A stretch of 35,461 nt of DNA from contig CAMVBS010000020.1 of assembly GCA_947165785.1 (NCBI GenBank), positions 1 through 35,461 on the forward strand. The letters run 5' to 3'. Made by a program: the position numbers and the translations under genes. The notes under the pieces are model-generated. The model did not search any database and was not told the origin of the DNA. It saw nothing but the letters and a program-made list of their open reading frames with translations. This DNA is from an uncultured Clostridia bacterium (GTDB lineage: Bacteria > Bacillota > Clostridia > Saccharofermentanales > Saccharofermentanaceae). Positions 25,701 to 34,346 of this stretch are shown here, one piece after another (the stretch's first letter is position 1; each line of letters opens with the position of its first letter).

Positions 25701-26484
25701 CGGTACATCTCTTGACATCGTTCTTAACCCTCTCGGTGTTCCTTCACGTATGAACATCGGTCAGCTCCTCGAGGTTCACCTCGGCCGTGCTGCCCGTGCA
25801 CTCAACTGGAAGGTTGCCACACCTGTTTTCGATGGTGCGAACGAGGCTGATATCGTTGAAGCATTCCAGCTCGCAGGTATCGATAAAGACGGTAAGACGA
25901 TCCTCTACGACGGACGTACAGGTGAGCCGTTCGAGAACAGGATCACGGTCGGCGTCATGTACTATCTTAAGCTCCACCACTTGGTAGACGATAAGATGCA
26001 CGCACGTTCTATCGGACCATACTCACTCGTTACTCAGCAGCCTTTGGGTGGTAAAGCTCAGTTCGGTGGTCAGAGATTCGGTGAGATGGAAGTTTGGGCC
26101 CTCGAGGCATACGGCGCTGCTCATACTCTCCAGGAGATCTTGACAGTCAAGTCGGATGATATCGAAGGCCGTTCCAGAACTTACGATGCTATCATCAGAG
26201 GCAACAATGTTCCTGCAGCAGGCGTACCTGAGTCATTCAAGGTATTGATCAGAGAGCTCCAGGCACTCGCACTCGACGTAAGGATCTACTCCGGCGAGAA
26301 CGAGTACGACATTCAGAAAGAATCCGATGACGATTCGAACCTTATCGAAGTCAACGAAGAGACAAGAAAGGCTTTCGCAGCTTCCGTACCGGATGCAGAG
26401 GATATCCTTTCCAACGGTTTCGTTGAGACAGACGAGACAGGCGAGATATTGGAAGATGATTCCGATATGTCGGATGATGAATAA
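22732..26484 (+). CDS. rpoB: DNA-directed RNA polymerase subunit beta
   Basis: A 1250-residue beta subunit of RNA polymerase. Signatures include [10 protein letters not shown] at the N-terminus, [19 protein letters not shown], the rifampicin region ([10 protein letters not shown]...[19 protein letters not shown]), [29 protein letters not shown] and [19 protein letters not shown]. It carries no large lineage insertion and ends in an acidic tail. I choose ATG 22732 over GTG 22726 because the extended GAGGTGAT ribosome site is too close to the latter. In the rifampicin pocket, the residue equal to E. coli Met515 is Gly520 and Asn518 is Gln; His526, Arg529 and Ser531 equivalents are kept. It is co-transcribed with rpoC. 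Confidence 0.98.
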   Translation: MVRSIKQGKTERMSYSRIDEVIEVPNLIEIQKDSYDWFMNEGIYEVFQEISPITDSQGLWEVWFMDREFDAENPICGLDECKEKDSNYAAPLRINLRLRNTQTGEIKDSPAYVGDFPIMTDHGTFIINGAERVIISQIVRSPGAYFGTAYGKLGKLEYTSQIIPNRGAWLELEEDENGVISVRVDRARKFPLTIFLRALGLNSNEEILETFGDEEGLRVTMEKDSCKNRADSLAEFYKKVRPGEPVSVEAAENHLNALFFDSRRYDLARVGIYKINKKLSLAARIAGHKAAEDIISLDGELLLKKDEIISKEKAQEIEDSGISAITVFPITKIGDTVKISEQPLRVIGNGRVDAQKFIEASFAKKDIKDFDITATKINERVIGKVLREIVTDIRENAKKTEYAQKLTLALNEKKAELMPKNLVVEDIIAMVSYFIGLRYGVGSIDNIDHLGNRRIRSVGELLQNQMRQGMARVEKNVRERMAAIDENEAEKVTAPSLVNTRPLSASFREFFGSSQLSQFGDQQNPLAELTHKRRLSALGPGGLSRDRASFEVRDVNSSHYGRMCPIETPEGPNIGLITSLATYARVNRYGFIETPYRRYDKEAGVVTRDVEYMTADREDLYNIAQANEPLDAEGHFIGKKVVCRHLDKFLEVAPNEVDYMDVSPKQLVSVSTSLIPFLGNDDANRALMGSNMQRQAVPLIKPEAPIIGTGMEYRAAKDSGVCKVAKHGGVVKFVAADSIEIEREDGVIDTYKLSKYQRSNQSNCINQRPIVSIGETVKEGDVIADGPATDNGELALGKNVLIGFMTWEGYNYEDAVLINERIVRDDVYTSIHIEEYECEARDTKLGPEEITREIPNVGDDALTNLDENGIIRVGAEVRAGDILVGKVSPKGETDLTAEERLYRAIFGERAREVRDTSLHVPHGESGVVVDVNVFTKETNPNLKNSVNKLVRVYVAQKRKLSVGDKMAGRHGNKGVVSRILPEEDMPFLPDGTSLDIVLNPLGVPSRMNIGQLLEVHLGRAARALNWKVATPVFDGANEADIVEAFQLAGIDKDGKTILYDGRTGEPFENRITVGVMYYLKLHHLVDDKMHARSIGPYSLVTQQPLGGKAQFGGQRFGEMEVWALEAYGAAHTLQEILTVKSDDIEGRSRTYDAIIRGNNVPAAGVPESFKVLIRELQALALDVRIYSGENEYDIQKESDDDSNLIEVNEETRKAFAASVPDAEDILSNGFVETDETGEILEDDSDMSDDE

Positions 26485-26506
26485 TTAAGAGTAAGTTAGT
26501 GCGTTT

Positions 26507-26533
26507 CCGGGTCTTTTTCGAGAAGACCCCCGG
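26507..26533 (+). other. hairpin in the rpoB-rpoC gap
   Basis: CCGGGTCTT and AAGACCCCCGG pair with a small bulge around a TTTCGAG loop in the 74-nt gap. No T-run follows, so it is not a terminator. It may be an RNA processing or stability element, or may hold the rpoC ribosome site region open. Confidence 0.5.
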
Positions 26534-26558
26534 ATAAATGGAAGGAGACTTCGATTAT

Positions 26559-29500
26559 ATGTTTGAAACAAGTCATTTTGAGTCAATCGGCATTAGGCTC
26601 GCATCACCTGAGGTCATCAAGGGATGGTCTTACGGTGAGGTCAAAAAGCCAGAGACCATTAACTACCGTACTCAGAAGCCTGAGACGGACGGTCTCTTCT
26701 GCGAGAAGATCTTTGGACCTATGAAGTCCTGGGAGTGCCATTGCGGAAAATATAAGAAGATCCGTTATAAGGGTATCATCTGCGATCGATGCGGTGTTGA
26801 GGTAACAAAGAACACTGTTCGTCGTGAGCGTATGGGTCACATCGAGCTTGCTGCTCCTGTATCCCACATCTGGTACTTCAGAGGTATCCCGAGCAGAATG
26901 AGTCTCTTGCTCGATATCCCTCCGAAGACACTCGAGAGAGTTCTTTACTTTGCTTCCTACATCGTTATCGATCCGGGCGAGACAGATCTCGTTAAGGGTC
27001 AGACACTCGAGGAATCAGAGTATCGTGAATATGTTTCCAAGTACGGCAAGCGTGCTTTCGACGCAAAAATGGGTGCTGAGGCTGTCAAGATCCTCTTGAA
27101 GCAGGTCAACATCGATACACTTGCTGAGGAGCTCGACGAGGCTAGACGTAATTCTTCCGGTCAGAAGAAGGCAAGGATCATCAAGAGACTTGAGGTTGTC
27201 GAGGCATTCAAGAACTCCGGCAACAAGCCTGAGTGGATGGTACTCGATGTACTTCCTGTACTTCCTCCTGAGATCCGTCCTATGGTACCTCTCGATGGCG
27301 GACGTTACGCTACATCCGATCTTAACGATCTTTACAGAAGAGTTATCAACAGAAACAACCGTTTGAAGAAGCTCCTCGATCTCGGTGCTCCTGACATCAT
27401 CGTCAGAAACGAGAAGAGAATGCTCCAGGAAGCTGTTGACTCTCTTATCGATAACGGAAGAAGAGGCCGTGCAGTTACAGGTTCTACTTCCGCAACAAAC
27501 AGCAGAACACTTAAGTCTTTGACAGATATGCTCAAGGGTAAGCAGGGACGTTTCCGTCAGAACCTCCTCGGTAAGCGTGTTGACTATTCCGGTCGTTCGG
27601 TTATCGTTGTTGGTCCTGAACTTAAGATGCACCAGTGCGGTCTTCCTAAGGAAATGGCTCTCGAGCTCTTTAAGCCATTCGTAATCAAGAGACTCGTAGA
27701 AGACGGTCATACGGCTAACATCAAGACAGGTCGTCGTATGGTCGAGCGTCCTACATCTATCGTTTGGGACATGCTCGAAGAGGTTATCAAGGATCACCCT
27801 GTAATGCTCAACCGTGCTCCTACGCTCCACAGACTTGGTATCCAGGCATTTGAGCCTGTACTCGTTGAGGGTCGTGCTATCAAGCTCCACCCACTCGTAT
27901 GTACAGCGTTCAACGCCGACTTCGACGGTGACCAGATGGCTGTTCACGTACCTCTCTCTGCAGAGGCACAGGCAGAGGCAAGATTCCTCATGCTCTCTTC
28001 CAACAACCTCTTGAAGCCTCAGGATGGTAACCCTGTTACCGTTCCTACACAGGATATGATCCTCGGATGCTATTACCTTACTATCTCCCGTGAGGGTGCT
28101 AAGGGTGAGGGAATGGTATTCTCATCCATTGATGAAGCATACATGGCTTATCACGAGCATCAGATCGAGCTTCACTCCAATGTCGGTATCCGTATCACAC
28201 GTGAGATCGACGGTGAGGAAGTTACAGGTATCGTAAGATCTTCCTTCGGTCGTTTCATCTTCAACGAGATCATTCCTCAGGACCTCGGCTATGTAGATCG
28301 TACACAGCCTGAGAACAAGCTCGTTCTCGAGTGTGACTTCCTCGTTGGTAAGAAGAAGCTCGGTGAGATCATCGCTCGTTCTATCAGAGTTCACGGTTCT
28401 GCTGCTACAGCAGTTATCCTCGACAACATCAAGTCCTTGGGTTACAAGTACTCCACTATCGGTGGTATCTCCATCGGTATCGAAGACATGATCGTGCCTG
28501 ATGTTAAGGAGAAGATGGTACACGAAGCTGAGGATAAGGTTGAATATATCAACAAGATGTATGACAGAGGTCTCTTGAACGAGGACGGACGTTATAAGTC
28601 AGTTATCAAGATCTGGTCTGATACAACACAAACTATCACAGATGCTCTCATCAAGAACCTTGGTGCTTATAACCCTATCAAGATGATGTCAGACTCCGGT
28701 GCCCGTGGTTCCGCTCAGCAGATCAAGCAGCTCGCAGGTATGCGTGGTAACATGGCTGATACATCAGGTAAGACTATCGAGATCCCTATCAAGTCCAACC
28801 TCCGTGAAGGTATGAACGTTTTGGAGTTCTTTATTTCTTCACACGGTGCTCGTAAGGCTCTTTCCGATACAGCTCTTAAGACAGCTGACTCAGGTTACCT
28901 TACACGTCGTCTCGTTGACGTTGCTCAGGAAGTTATCATCAGCGAAGAGGATTGCGGTACTGACGACTTTACATGGGTCAAGGAGATCGCTACTGTCGCT
29001 AATGACAGAAAGGATGTCATCAAGACTTTGGCTGAAAGACTTACAGGTCGTTATGCAGCTGAGGACATCGCAGATCTTCAGACTGGTGAGATCCTCGTTA
29101 AGAGAAATGAACTCATCACGGCAGATATTGCTAAGAAGATCGAAGAGACAGGTAATAAGAAAGTTAAGATCAGGTCCGTATTCGACTGTAAGTCAAGACA
29201 CGGCGTATGTTCCAAGTGCTACGGCTTGAACCTCGCTACAGGACTTCCTACAACAGGCGGCGAGGCAGTCGGTATCATGGCTGCTCAGTCAATCGGTGAG
29301 CCTGGTACACAGCTTACGATGAGAACGTTCCATACCGGTGGTATCGCTACAGGTGAGGATATCACACAGGGTCTCCCTCGTGTCGAGGAGCTCTTCGAGG
29401 CTCGTAAGCCAAAGGGTGACGCTATCATCTCCGAGATCGACGGTACAGTCAGGATCGAGGAAGGTGCTAAGGGTAAGCGTGAGATCATCGTTACTGCTTC

Positions 29501-30248
29501 TCCTGACAGCGAGTTCCGCGATGAGGAAGGCAATATCATCACAGAGTGCCGTTACCCTGTATCACTTCATGCAACACTTAAGGTTGCTGACGGTGATGTA
29601 GTTGAGGCAGCTGATTCACTTACAGACGGTAACTTGAACCCTGCAGACATCATGAAGATCAAGGGTGTTCGTGGTGTTCAGAAGTACATCGTCGGCGAAG
29701 TTGTTAAGGTTTATAAGAGCGGTGGTGTTACCATCAACGATAAGCATATCGAAGTTATCACTCGTCAGATGATGAGAAGAGTACGTATCGACGATCCGGG
29801 TGAGACATCACTCATGACAGGTACTACTGTAGATCTCTTCGACTTTGAGGCAGAGAACGAGAAGGCAGTTGCTGAGGGCAAGACACCTGCTACAGGTAAG
29901 AGACAGCTCCTCGGTATCACAAAGGCTTCCTTGTCTACAGACTCCTTCCTTTCCGCTGCATCCTTCCAGGAGACAGCTCGTGTTCTTACAGACGCAGCAG
30001 TTAAGGGTAAGATGGATCCGCTCATCGGTCTTAAGGAGAACGTTATCATCGGTAATCTCATCCCTGCAGGTACAGGTGTTCAGAGATACAGAGATATCAC
30101 GGCTGTTCCTGTTATCAGAGAGAACTGTGAAGTTATTACAGGTCACCCTTATGACCCTTCTTCTTCCGAGGATGTTGAGGAGTTCGCAAACGACTATCTC
30201 ATGGACCTCATGGAGAAGGAGCGCCTTGAGGAAGATCAGAACTTCTGA
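26559..30248 (+). CDS. rpoC: DNA-directed RNA polymerase subunit beta'
   Basis: A 1229-residue beta' subunit carrying the catalytic [12 protein letters not shown] loop. It also has the N-terminal zinc finger (CHCG...CDRCGV) and the second zinc site (CDSRH-like [13 protein letters not shown]). The start ATG 26559 gives the N-terminus [17 protein letters not shown], aligned in length with B. subtilis RpoC. An upstream in-frame ATG (26538) lacks a ribosome site; AAGGAG lies 11 nt before 26559, slightly long. [10 protein letters not shown], in the trigger-loop/jaw region, and [18 protein letters not shown] are present. Length is typical of Firmicutes without the large proteobacterial insertion. 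Confidence 0.98.
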   Translation: MFETSHFESIGIRLASPEVIKGWSYGEVKKPETINYRTQKPETDGLFCEKIFGPMKSWECHCGKYKKIRYKGIICDRCGVEVTKNTVRRERMGHIELAAPVSHIWYFRGIPSRMSLLLDIPPKTLERVLYFASYIVIDPGETDLVKGQTLEESEYREYVSKYGKRAFDAKMGAEAVKILLKQVNIDTLAEELDEARRNSSGQKKARIIKRLEVVEAFKNSGNKPEWMVLDVLPVLPPEIRPMVPLDGGRYATSDLNDLYRRVINRNNRLKKLLDLGAPDIIVRNEKRMLQEAVDSLIDNGRRGRAVTGSTSATNSRTLKSLTDMLKGKQGRFRQNLLGKRVDYSGRSVIVVGPELKMHQCGLPKEMALELFKPFVIKRLVEDGHTANIKTGRRMVERPTSIVWDMLEEVIKDHPVMLNRAPTLHRLGIQAFEPVLVEGRAIKLHPLVCTAFNADFDGDQMAVHVPLSAEAQAEARFLMLSSNNLLKPQDGNPVTVPTQDMILGCYYLTISREGAKGEGMVFSSIDEAYMAYHEHQIELHSNVGIRITREIDGEEVTGIVRSSFGRFIFNEIIPQDLGYVDRTQPENKLVLECDFLVGKKKLGEIIARSIRVHGSAATAVILDNIKSLGYKYSTIGGISIGIEDMIVPDVKEKMVHEAEDKVEYINKMYDRGLLNEDGRYKSVIKIWSDTTQTITDALIKNLGAYNPIKMMSDSGARGSAQQIKQLAGMRGNMADTSGKTIEIPIKSNLREGMNVLEFFISSHGARKALSDTALKTADSGYLTRRLVDVAQEVIISEEDCGTDDFTWVKEIATVANDRKDVIKTLAERLTGRYAAEDIADLQTGEILVKRNELITADIAKKIEETGNKKVKIRSVFDCKSRHGVCSKCYGLNLATGLPTTGGEAVGIMAAQSIGEPGTQLTMRTFHTGGIATGEDITQGLPRVEELFEARKPKGDAIISEIDGTVRIEEGAKGKREIIVTASPDSEFRDEEGNIITECRYPVSLHATLKVADGDVVEAADSLTDGNLNPADIMKIKGVRGVQKYIVGEVVKVYKSGGVTINDKHIEVITRQMMRRVRIDDPGETSLMTGTTVDLFDFEAENEKAVAEGKTPATGKRQLLGITKASLSTDSFLSAASFQETARVLTDAAVKGKMDPLIGLKENVIIGNLIPAGTGVQRYRDITAVPVIRENCEVITGHPYDPSSSEDVEEFANDYLMDLMEKERLEEDQNF

Positions 30249-30283
30249 TCTAACTTAATAGATTGATATTTGAATCACAGGGA

Positions 30284-30320
30284 GGCTCCGCTTTTCGAAG
30301 GCGGAGCTTTTCCTTTTTTT
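30284..30320 (+). terminator. intrinsic terminator after rpoC
   Basis: GCTCCGC (30285-30291) pairs with GCGGAGC (30301-30307) over a TTTTCGAAG loop, followed by TTTTCCTTTTTTT. The interrupted T-run may allow some read-through into tyrS, whose start is only 33 nt downstream. Confidence 0.88.
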
Positions 30321-30353
30321 CGAAAAGAACAAAACGATTGAGAGGAATAATCA

Positions 30354-31580
30354 ATGACAAAGAACGTATTTGATATATTGGAAGAAAGAGGCTACATCTC
30401 GCAGGCTACACACAGAGAGGAGATATACGAACTCCTCGGAAAGCCGGGTGTTACTTTCTATATCGGATTCGATCCTACGGCAGACAGTCTTCATGTCGGA
30501 CACTTTGTTCAGATGATGGTAATGAGCCACATGCAGAAGGCAGGTCACAGACCTATCGCACTCATGGGTGGCGGTACGGCTATGATCGGTGACCCGTCCG
30601 GAAGATCCGACATGCGTCAGATGATGACTGTTGAGACTATCGACCACAACGTCGAGTGCTTTAAGAAGCAGATGGGCAAGGTAGTCGATTTCAGCGATGA
30701 CAAGGCCATTATCGTAAATAACGGCGACTGGCTCAGAAACCTGAACTTCATGGAGTTCATGCGCGATATCGGACCGCACTTCTCCGTTAACAGGATGCTC
30801 ACTGCTGAGTGCTATAAGCAAAGACTCGAGAAAGGTCTCACATTCCTTGAGTTCACATACATGCTCATGCAGAGCTATGACTTCTACTATCTCCATCAGA
30901 AGTACAATTGCTGCCTCGAGCTCGGCGGTGACGACCAGTGGTCAAATATCATCGGCGGTGTTGAGCTTATCAGAAGAAAAGATCAGGATGCCGCTTATGG
31001 TCTTACATTCACGCTCCTTACAAACAGCGAAGGAAAGAAGATGGGTAAGACAGCAAAGGGTGCCGTATGGCTTGATCCTAACAAGACAAGTCCGTTCGAT
31101 TTCTACCAGTACTGGAGAAATGTTGATGATGCAGACGTGATCAGATGCATGAAGCTTTTGACATTCCTCGAACTCGATGAGATCAACGAATATGCAAAGC
31201 TCAAGGATTCTGCCATCAACGAGGCAAAGAAGAGACTTGCTTATGAAGTAACAAAGATCGTTCACGGTGAAGATGCTGCTAACGAAGTTAAGAAGCAGGC
31301 TGAGGATATCTTCGAGAACAGCGGAAGATCAGAGAACATGAATACAACAGAGATCGAAGCTTCCGAGGTCGGCAGTGTTCAGTTCGCTGATGTACTCGTT
31401 AAGACCGGTATCGTTAAGTCAAAGGGCGAAGCAAAGCGTCTCATCGCACAGAAGGGTATCTATCTGAATGATGTTGCGGTAGACGATCCGTTCTATGTCC
31501 TTAAGGATGAGGATTTTACCGATAATGAGGCGATCGTAAGGAAGGGAAAAAAGGTATTCCACAGGCTGCAGGTAAAGTAA
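30354..31580 (+). CDS. tyrS: tyrosyl-tRNA synthetase
   Basis: A 408-residue class I synthetase. The HIGH motif is HVGH (47-50) after [11 protein letters not shown]. The tyrosine pocket segments ([22 protein letters not shown] and GGDDQWSNI) and the KMSKS-type loop KMGKT are all present. A C-terminal S4-like RNA-binding domain (about 345-405) contains [19 protein letters not shown]. It charges tRNA(Tyr). AGAGG lies 8 nt before the ATG. Firmicute tyrS genes are often controlled by a T-box leader, but only 33 nt separate the rpoC terminator from this start, so no T-box can be present. Expression may rely on read-through from rpoC or an unrecognised promoter. Confidence 0.97.
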   Translation: MTKNVFDILEERGYISQATHREEIYELLGKPGVTFYIGFDPTADSLHVGHFVQMMVMSHMQKAGHRPIALMGGGTAMIGDPSGRSDMRQMMTVETIDHNVECFKKQMGKVVDFSDDKAIIVNNGDWLRNLNFMEFMRDIGPHFSVNRMLTAECYKQRLEKGLTFLEFTYMLMQSYDFYYLHQKYNCCLELGGDDQWSNIIGGVELIRRKDQDAAYGLTFTLLTNSEGKKMGKTAKGAVWLDPNKTSPFDFYQYWRNVDDADVIRCMKLLTFLELDEINEYAKLKDSAINEAKKRLAYEVTKIVHGEDAANEVKKQAEDIFENSGRSENMNTTEIEASEVGSVQFADVLVKTGIVKSKGEAKRLIAQKGIYLNDVAVDDPFYVLKDEDFTDNEAIVRKGKKVFHRLQVK

Positions 31581-31664
31581 TGTGTATAAATGCATAAATA
31601 TACAGCAAATTGCATATTTAAATTGTTTTGTTTGATATATTAAAAATGTGTAAATTTGTGGTAA

Positions 31665-31670
31665 TATAAT
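31665..31670 (+). promoter_or_regulatory. -10 box of tandem lipoprotein operon
   Basis: TATAAT in an AT-rich 118-bp region after tyrS, 29 nt before the first lipoprotein start. No clear -35. No terminator hairpin after tyrS is evident, so some transcripts may extend from tyrS. Confidence 0.45.
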
Positions 31671-31698
31671 AACGCATTATGAATATGGAGGTATCTAT

Positions 31699-32235
31699 AT
31701 GAAGAAGTTTAAGGGAATAGTTGCTGTTCTTCTTGTTGCTACCATGGTTTTCGGAATGACAGCCTGCGGTGGCGTAAAAGAAATGTCAGCCAAGGATTTC
31801 AAGGCTACTATTAAGGATGTCCTTGATTGTGACAAGGATGAGATCGATGAGAGCGAAGATAGCTACGATGATTCCGTAGAGTCAATCATCTCTTACGAAG
31901 GTGAAGATTACGACAAGTATACAGTAAGCTGCACTGAGTACGAGGATGAGGAAGCTGCTAAGTACAATTTCGACTACTATGCAGCAAGATATGGTTTCTA
32001 CAAGTCACATGACGGTATCGATGGCAAGGTCAAGATCACTAAGAGTTACATCACGATCGATGCTGAGCTTACATCTTCTTATGACGGTGATTCTGTTGAC
32101 AGATACGGCGGAATCTATCTTGCAGGCAGCACAGTTATTACTGTATTTGCAAAGACAGGTAAGGACAAGGATAAGGACGTTATCGATGATCTTTTGAAGG
32201 AACTCGGTTGTCCTAAGCCAAGCAGAGTAAGCTGA
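31699..32235 (+). CDS. small lipoprotein, paralogue A
   Basis: A 178-residue secreted lipoprotein with a signal peptide ending MTAC (lipidated Cys23). The acidic body has repeated Asp/Glu and Tyr and no recognised domain. A conserved C-terminal segment (KDKDKDVIDDLLKELG) and a segment YEDEEAAKYNFDYY followed by HDGIDGKVKI are shared with the adjacent gene. GGAGG lies 7 nt before the ATG. It has one Cys in the mature domain that may pair with Cys near the C-terminus (LGCPKPS). Function unknown; a solute-binding or cell-surface role is only a guess. Confidence 0.82.
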   Translation: MKKFKGIVAVLLVATMVFGMTACGGVKEMSAKDFKATIKDVLDCDKDEIDESEDSYDDSVESIISYEGEDYDKYTVSCTEYEDEEAAKYNFDYYAARYGFYKSHDGIDGKVKITKSYITIDAELTSSYDGDSVDRYGGIYLAGSTVITVFAKTGKDKDKDVIDDLLKELGCPKPSRVS

Positions 32236-32264
32236 TCGTTTTGAATTATTGGAGGTTTTGAAAA

Positions 32265-32807
32265 ATGAAAAAGTTTAAGGTAATTGCTGCAGTAGTTATG
32301 ATCGCATGCATGGGAATGAGCGTTGCTGCTTGCTCCGGTGTTAAGGAGATCGAGGATAAGGAATTTAAGGATGCAGTTAAGGAAGTTCTTGATTGCGATA
32401 AGGAAGACCTCGATATTTATGAGGGTAAGGATGAGACATACGTTGATTACATCGAGACAGAGATCTTCTACTCCGGTGATGATGCTGATAAGTACGATGT
32501 ATCTTACACAGAGTATGAGGATGAAGAAGCTGCAAGATATGCTTTCGATTCCTATGTAACATCCGTTAAGTTCTACAAGGATCATGACGGTATCGACGGT
32601 AAGGTAAAGATCGCTAAGAATTACGTTACTTACGATGCAGAGATCACACCTTCCTATGACGGTAAGGGCGTTGATGCTTACGGCGGAAGATATGTTGCTG
32701 GTCCATACATCATCGATGTCGAGTGCACAACAGGTAAGGACAAGGATAAGGACGTTATCGACGATCTTTTGAAGGAGCTCGGTCTCCCAAGACCAAGCAG
32801 AGCTTGA
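32265..32807 (+). CDS. small lipoprotein, paralogue B
   Basis: A 180-residue lipoprotein with lipidated Cys23 (VAAC), a tandem paralogue of the gene 29 nt upstream. It has the same order of segments: (V)KEI-DKEFKDAVKEVLDCDK near the start, YEDEEAARYAFDSY, HDGIDGKVKI, YGGRYVAGP, and the final KDKDKDVIDDLLKELG. The last 30-odd codons are nearly identical to paralogue A at DNA level, including a run of 32 identical bases, while the middle has diverged. GGAGG lies 9 nt before the ATG. A terminator follows. Co-transcription is likely. Function unknown. Confidence 0.82.
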   Translation: MKKFKVIAAVVMIACMGMSVAACSGVKEIEDKEFKDAVKEVLDCDKEDLDIYEGKDETYVDYIETEIFYSGDDADKYDVSYTEYEDEEAARYAFDSYVTSVKFYKDHDGIDGKVKIAKNYVTYDAEITPSYDGKGVDAYGGRYVAGPYIIDVECTTGKDKDKDVIDDLLKELGLPRPSRA

Positions 32808-32834
32808 TCAGATAATTGATTAATCGATCATACA

Positions 32835-32866
32835 TACCCCGGACAGTGATGTTCGGGGTATTTTTT
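32835..32866 (+). terminator. intrinsic terminator after tandem lipoproteins
   Basis: TACCCCGGA (32835-32843) pairs with TTCGGGGTA (32852-32860), one G-U pair, then TTTTTT. Confidence 0.9.
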
Positions 32867-32908
32867 GACCCACTTTTTCGAGAGGGATAAAAATCACGTT
32901 TACAAACA

Positions 32909-32937
32909 TATGTTCGCGTATTATAATAAGTCCACAT
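32909..32937 (+). promoter_or_regulatory. promoter of DUF4130-type gene
   Basis: TTTACA (32909-32914), 17-bp spacer, TATAAT (32932-32937). Leader of about 20 nt to the AAGGAGG ribosome site. Confidence 0.75.
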
Positions 32938-32964
32938 ATCAGGAAGATAAGGAGGACGGATCAT

Positions 32965-33687
32965 ATGGATGTTCGTGATTTCAGTTATGACGGTACCATT
33001 GAGGGATATCTGTCGGTCGTAAGTTACTGCATAGAGAATAAGACTATGCCCAGGAAGATAACGGCAGAGACGTTTGAGCGGGATGACGGACTCAGTGTGC
33101 GTATCAGGTCGGATTATAATGCGGCTGACAGGCTCTATAAACTCGTGGGGCGAAGAGCTTCGGCAGAAGTTCAGCAGATGATATGCGATCTGTTCCTTAC
33201 GTGTGTGACTGATATGGAGATGGATCTTTTTATCATGATCTGTAAGGGGATCAAGTATGGCGCAGTGATCGCTGATGATTATTCGGACGAACTCATGCGA
33301 AGGATACAGTTCTCGATTAGAGATCTTTACAGGGAGGCGGCTTCGGTGCTGTCGTCCATGAATGCGGTTAAGATCGATAATGTGACCTTCGCGGTCATTA
33401 ATCCAAGGAACAGGGTGCTTCCGATAATCTACAGGAACATACTGAACAATGAGGATAATGATGATGTCCTGATATATGACAAGCGACATAAGATGGCGCT
33501 TATAAGGATGGGTGAGACGGATATGATACTCGATACCGGAAGGATAGCAGGCTCTGATCTCGGATCTGTAAATGACCTCTACGGCAAGATGTGGCCGTAT
33601 TTTGCAAGTGATCTTAATACGCTTGGAAGGCAGGTTTTGAAGGAAAGGGCTGATTCGCTGTCAAAGCTTTGGTATATAGCCGTATAA
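32965..33687 (+). CDS. DUF4130-type DNA-metabolism protein (TIGR03915-like)
   Basis: A 240-residue protein matching the pattern I know for DUF4130/TIGR03915 proteins. It has an N-terminal YDGTIEGYLS (8-17), a central segment with INPRNRVLPIIYRNI, in place of the usual EPxHDILPLIxxHF, and then DVLIYDKRHKMALI. The family is usually encoded beside a radical-SAM protein (TIGR03916) and proposed to help a uracil-DNA-glycosylase-like repair or modification activity. Here no radical-SAM gene is adjacent; the next gene is aroK. Soluble, no signal peptide. The HxFxxR core is degenerate relative to typical members, so the assignment is moderately sure. Confidence 0.6.
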   Translation: MDVRDFSYDGTIEGYLSVVSYCIENKTMPRKITAETFERDDGLSVRIRSDYNAADRLYKLVGRRASAEVQQMICDLFLTCVTDMEMDLFIMICKGIKYGAVIADDYSDELMRRIQFSIRDLYREAASVLSSMNAVKIDNVTFAVINPRNRVLPIIYRNILNNEDNDDVLIYDKRHKMALIRMGETDMILDTGRIAGSDLGSVNDLYGKMWPYFASDLNTLGRQVLKERADSLSKLWYIAV

Positions 33688-33709
33688 GTGTGATAAGATA
33701 AATGTGATG

Positions 33710-33725
33710 GTTACCTTAAGGTAAC
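33710..33725. repeat. perfect 16-bp palindrome upstream of aroK
   Basis: GTTACCTTAAGGTAAC lies 26 nt before aroK. It is followed by GTTAGTTTTTG, so it could be a weak terminator of the DUF4130 gene or an operator. The sequence alone does not decide. Confidence 0.6.
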
Positions 33726-33751
33726 GTTAGTTTTTGTGTCAGGGGTGAATT

Positions 33752-34264
33752 ATGTTATCCGCGTCCGTTATCTTGATCGGAATGCCCGGATGTGGCAAAT
33801 CAACTGTGGGGAAGATGCTTGCGAAGCGACTCAGAGTTGATTTTTGTGATACTGACGATCTTATCGTCGGTAAGACCGGTGAGCCGCTGCAGGATACTCT
33901 GGATAAATACGGAAGAGACGGCTTTCTCGAGATAGAAAGGCAGGTCCTGACAGAACTTGATATCAGTACCCCGAGAGTTATTTCGACAGGCGGAAGCGTG
34001 GTGCTTCATAAGGATGTTATGGAGCGTTTAAAGGAGAATTGTACGATCGTTTTCCTGGATGCCGATCTTCCGTTGATACGTAAGAGATTATGGAATCTTG
34101 ATTCACGCGGTATCGTATTCAGTGATACCAAAGACGGACTTTTGGAAGTCTATAAGGAACGTGAGCCGCTCTATTACAGATATGCAGATATAAGGATCCA
34201 TATAAAACACAAGCGTGTCAATGATATGATTGCGGAAATCACCAAAAAGATAGGGTGCGAATAG
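33752..34264 (+). CDS. aroK: shikimate kinase
   Basis: A 170-residue P-loop kinase that phosphorylates shikimate in chorismate (aromatic amino acid) synthesis. Walker A is GMPGCGKS (10-17), the shikimate-binding motif DTDD (33-36) has Asp33/Asp35, GRDGFLEIE (54-62) carries Arg55 and Glu60, ISTGGSVVL is the GGG-type loop, and the lid arginine lies in LDSRGIV. EREPLYYRYAD near the C-terminus is the adenine-binding segment. Length is typical. AGGGGTGA gives the ribosome site. No other aro genes are adjacent, so it is an isolated pathway member. Confidence 0.92.
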   Translation: MLSASVILIGMPGCGKSTVGKMLAKRLRVDFCDTDDLIVGKTGEPLQDTLDKYGRDGFLEIERQVLTELDISTPRVISTGGSVVLHKDVMERLKENCTIVFLDADLPLIRKRLWNLDSRGIVFSDTKDGLLEVYKEREPLYYRYADIRIHIKHKRVNDMIAEITKKIGCE

Positions 34265-34282
34265 TCCTTTATTTATGGTAAA

Positions 34283-34300
34283 ATACATTTTATAATGTAT
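34283..34300 (+). promoter_or_regulatory. -10 box inside an inverted repeat
   Basis: ATACATT-TTAT-AATGTAT (34283-34300) is a perfect 7-4-7 inverted repeat overlapping TATAAT (34291-34296). It lies 46 nt before the acidic lipoprotein start and is a candidate repressor site. The -35 is not clear. Confidence 0.45.
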
Positions 34301-34346
34301 CTGTATCTATAGGGTATAGTTTACATGTTTAATGGAGGAATGTAAC

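Noticed and set aside
30249..30353. T-box leader for tyrS
   Set aside because: The space is only about 105 nt and already taken by the rpoC terminator; no T-box core sequence is seen.
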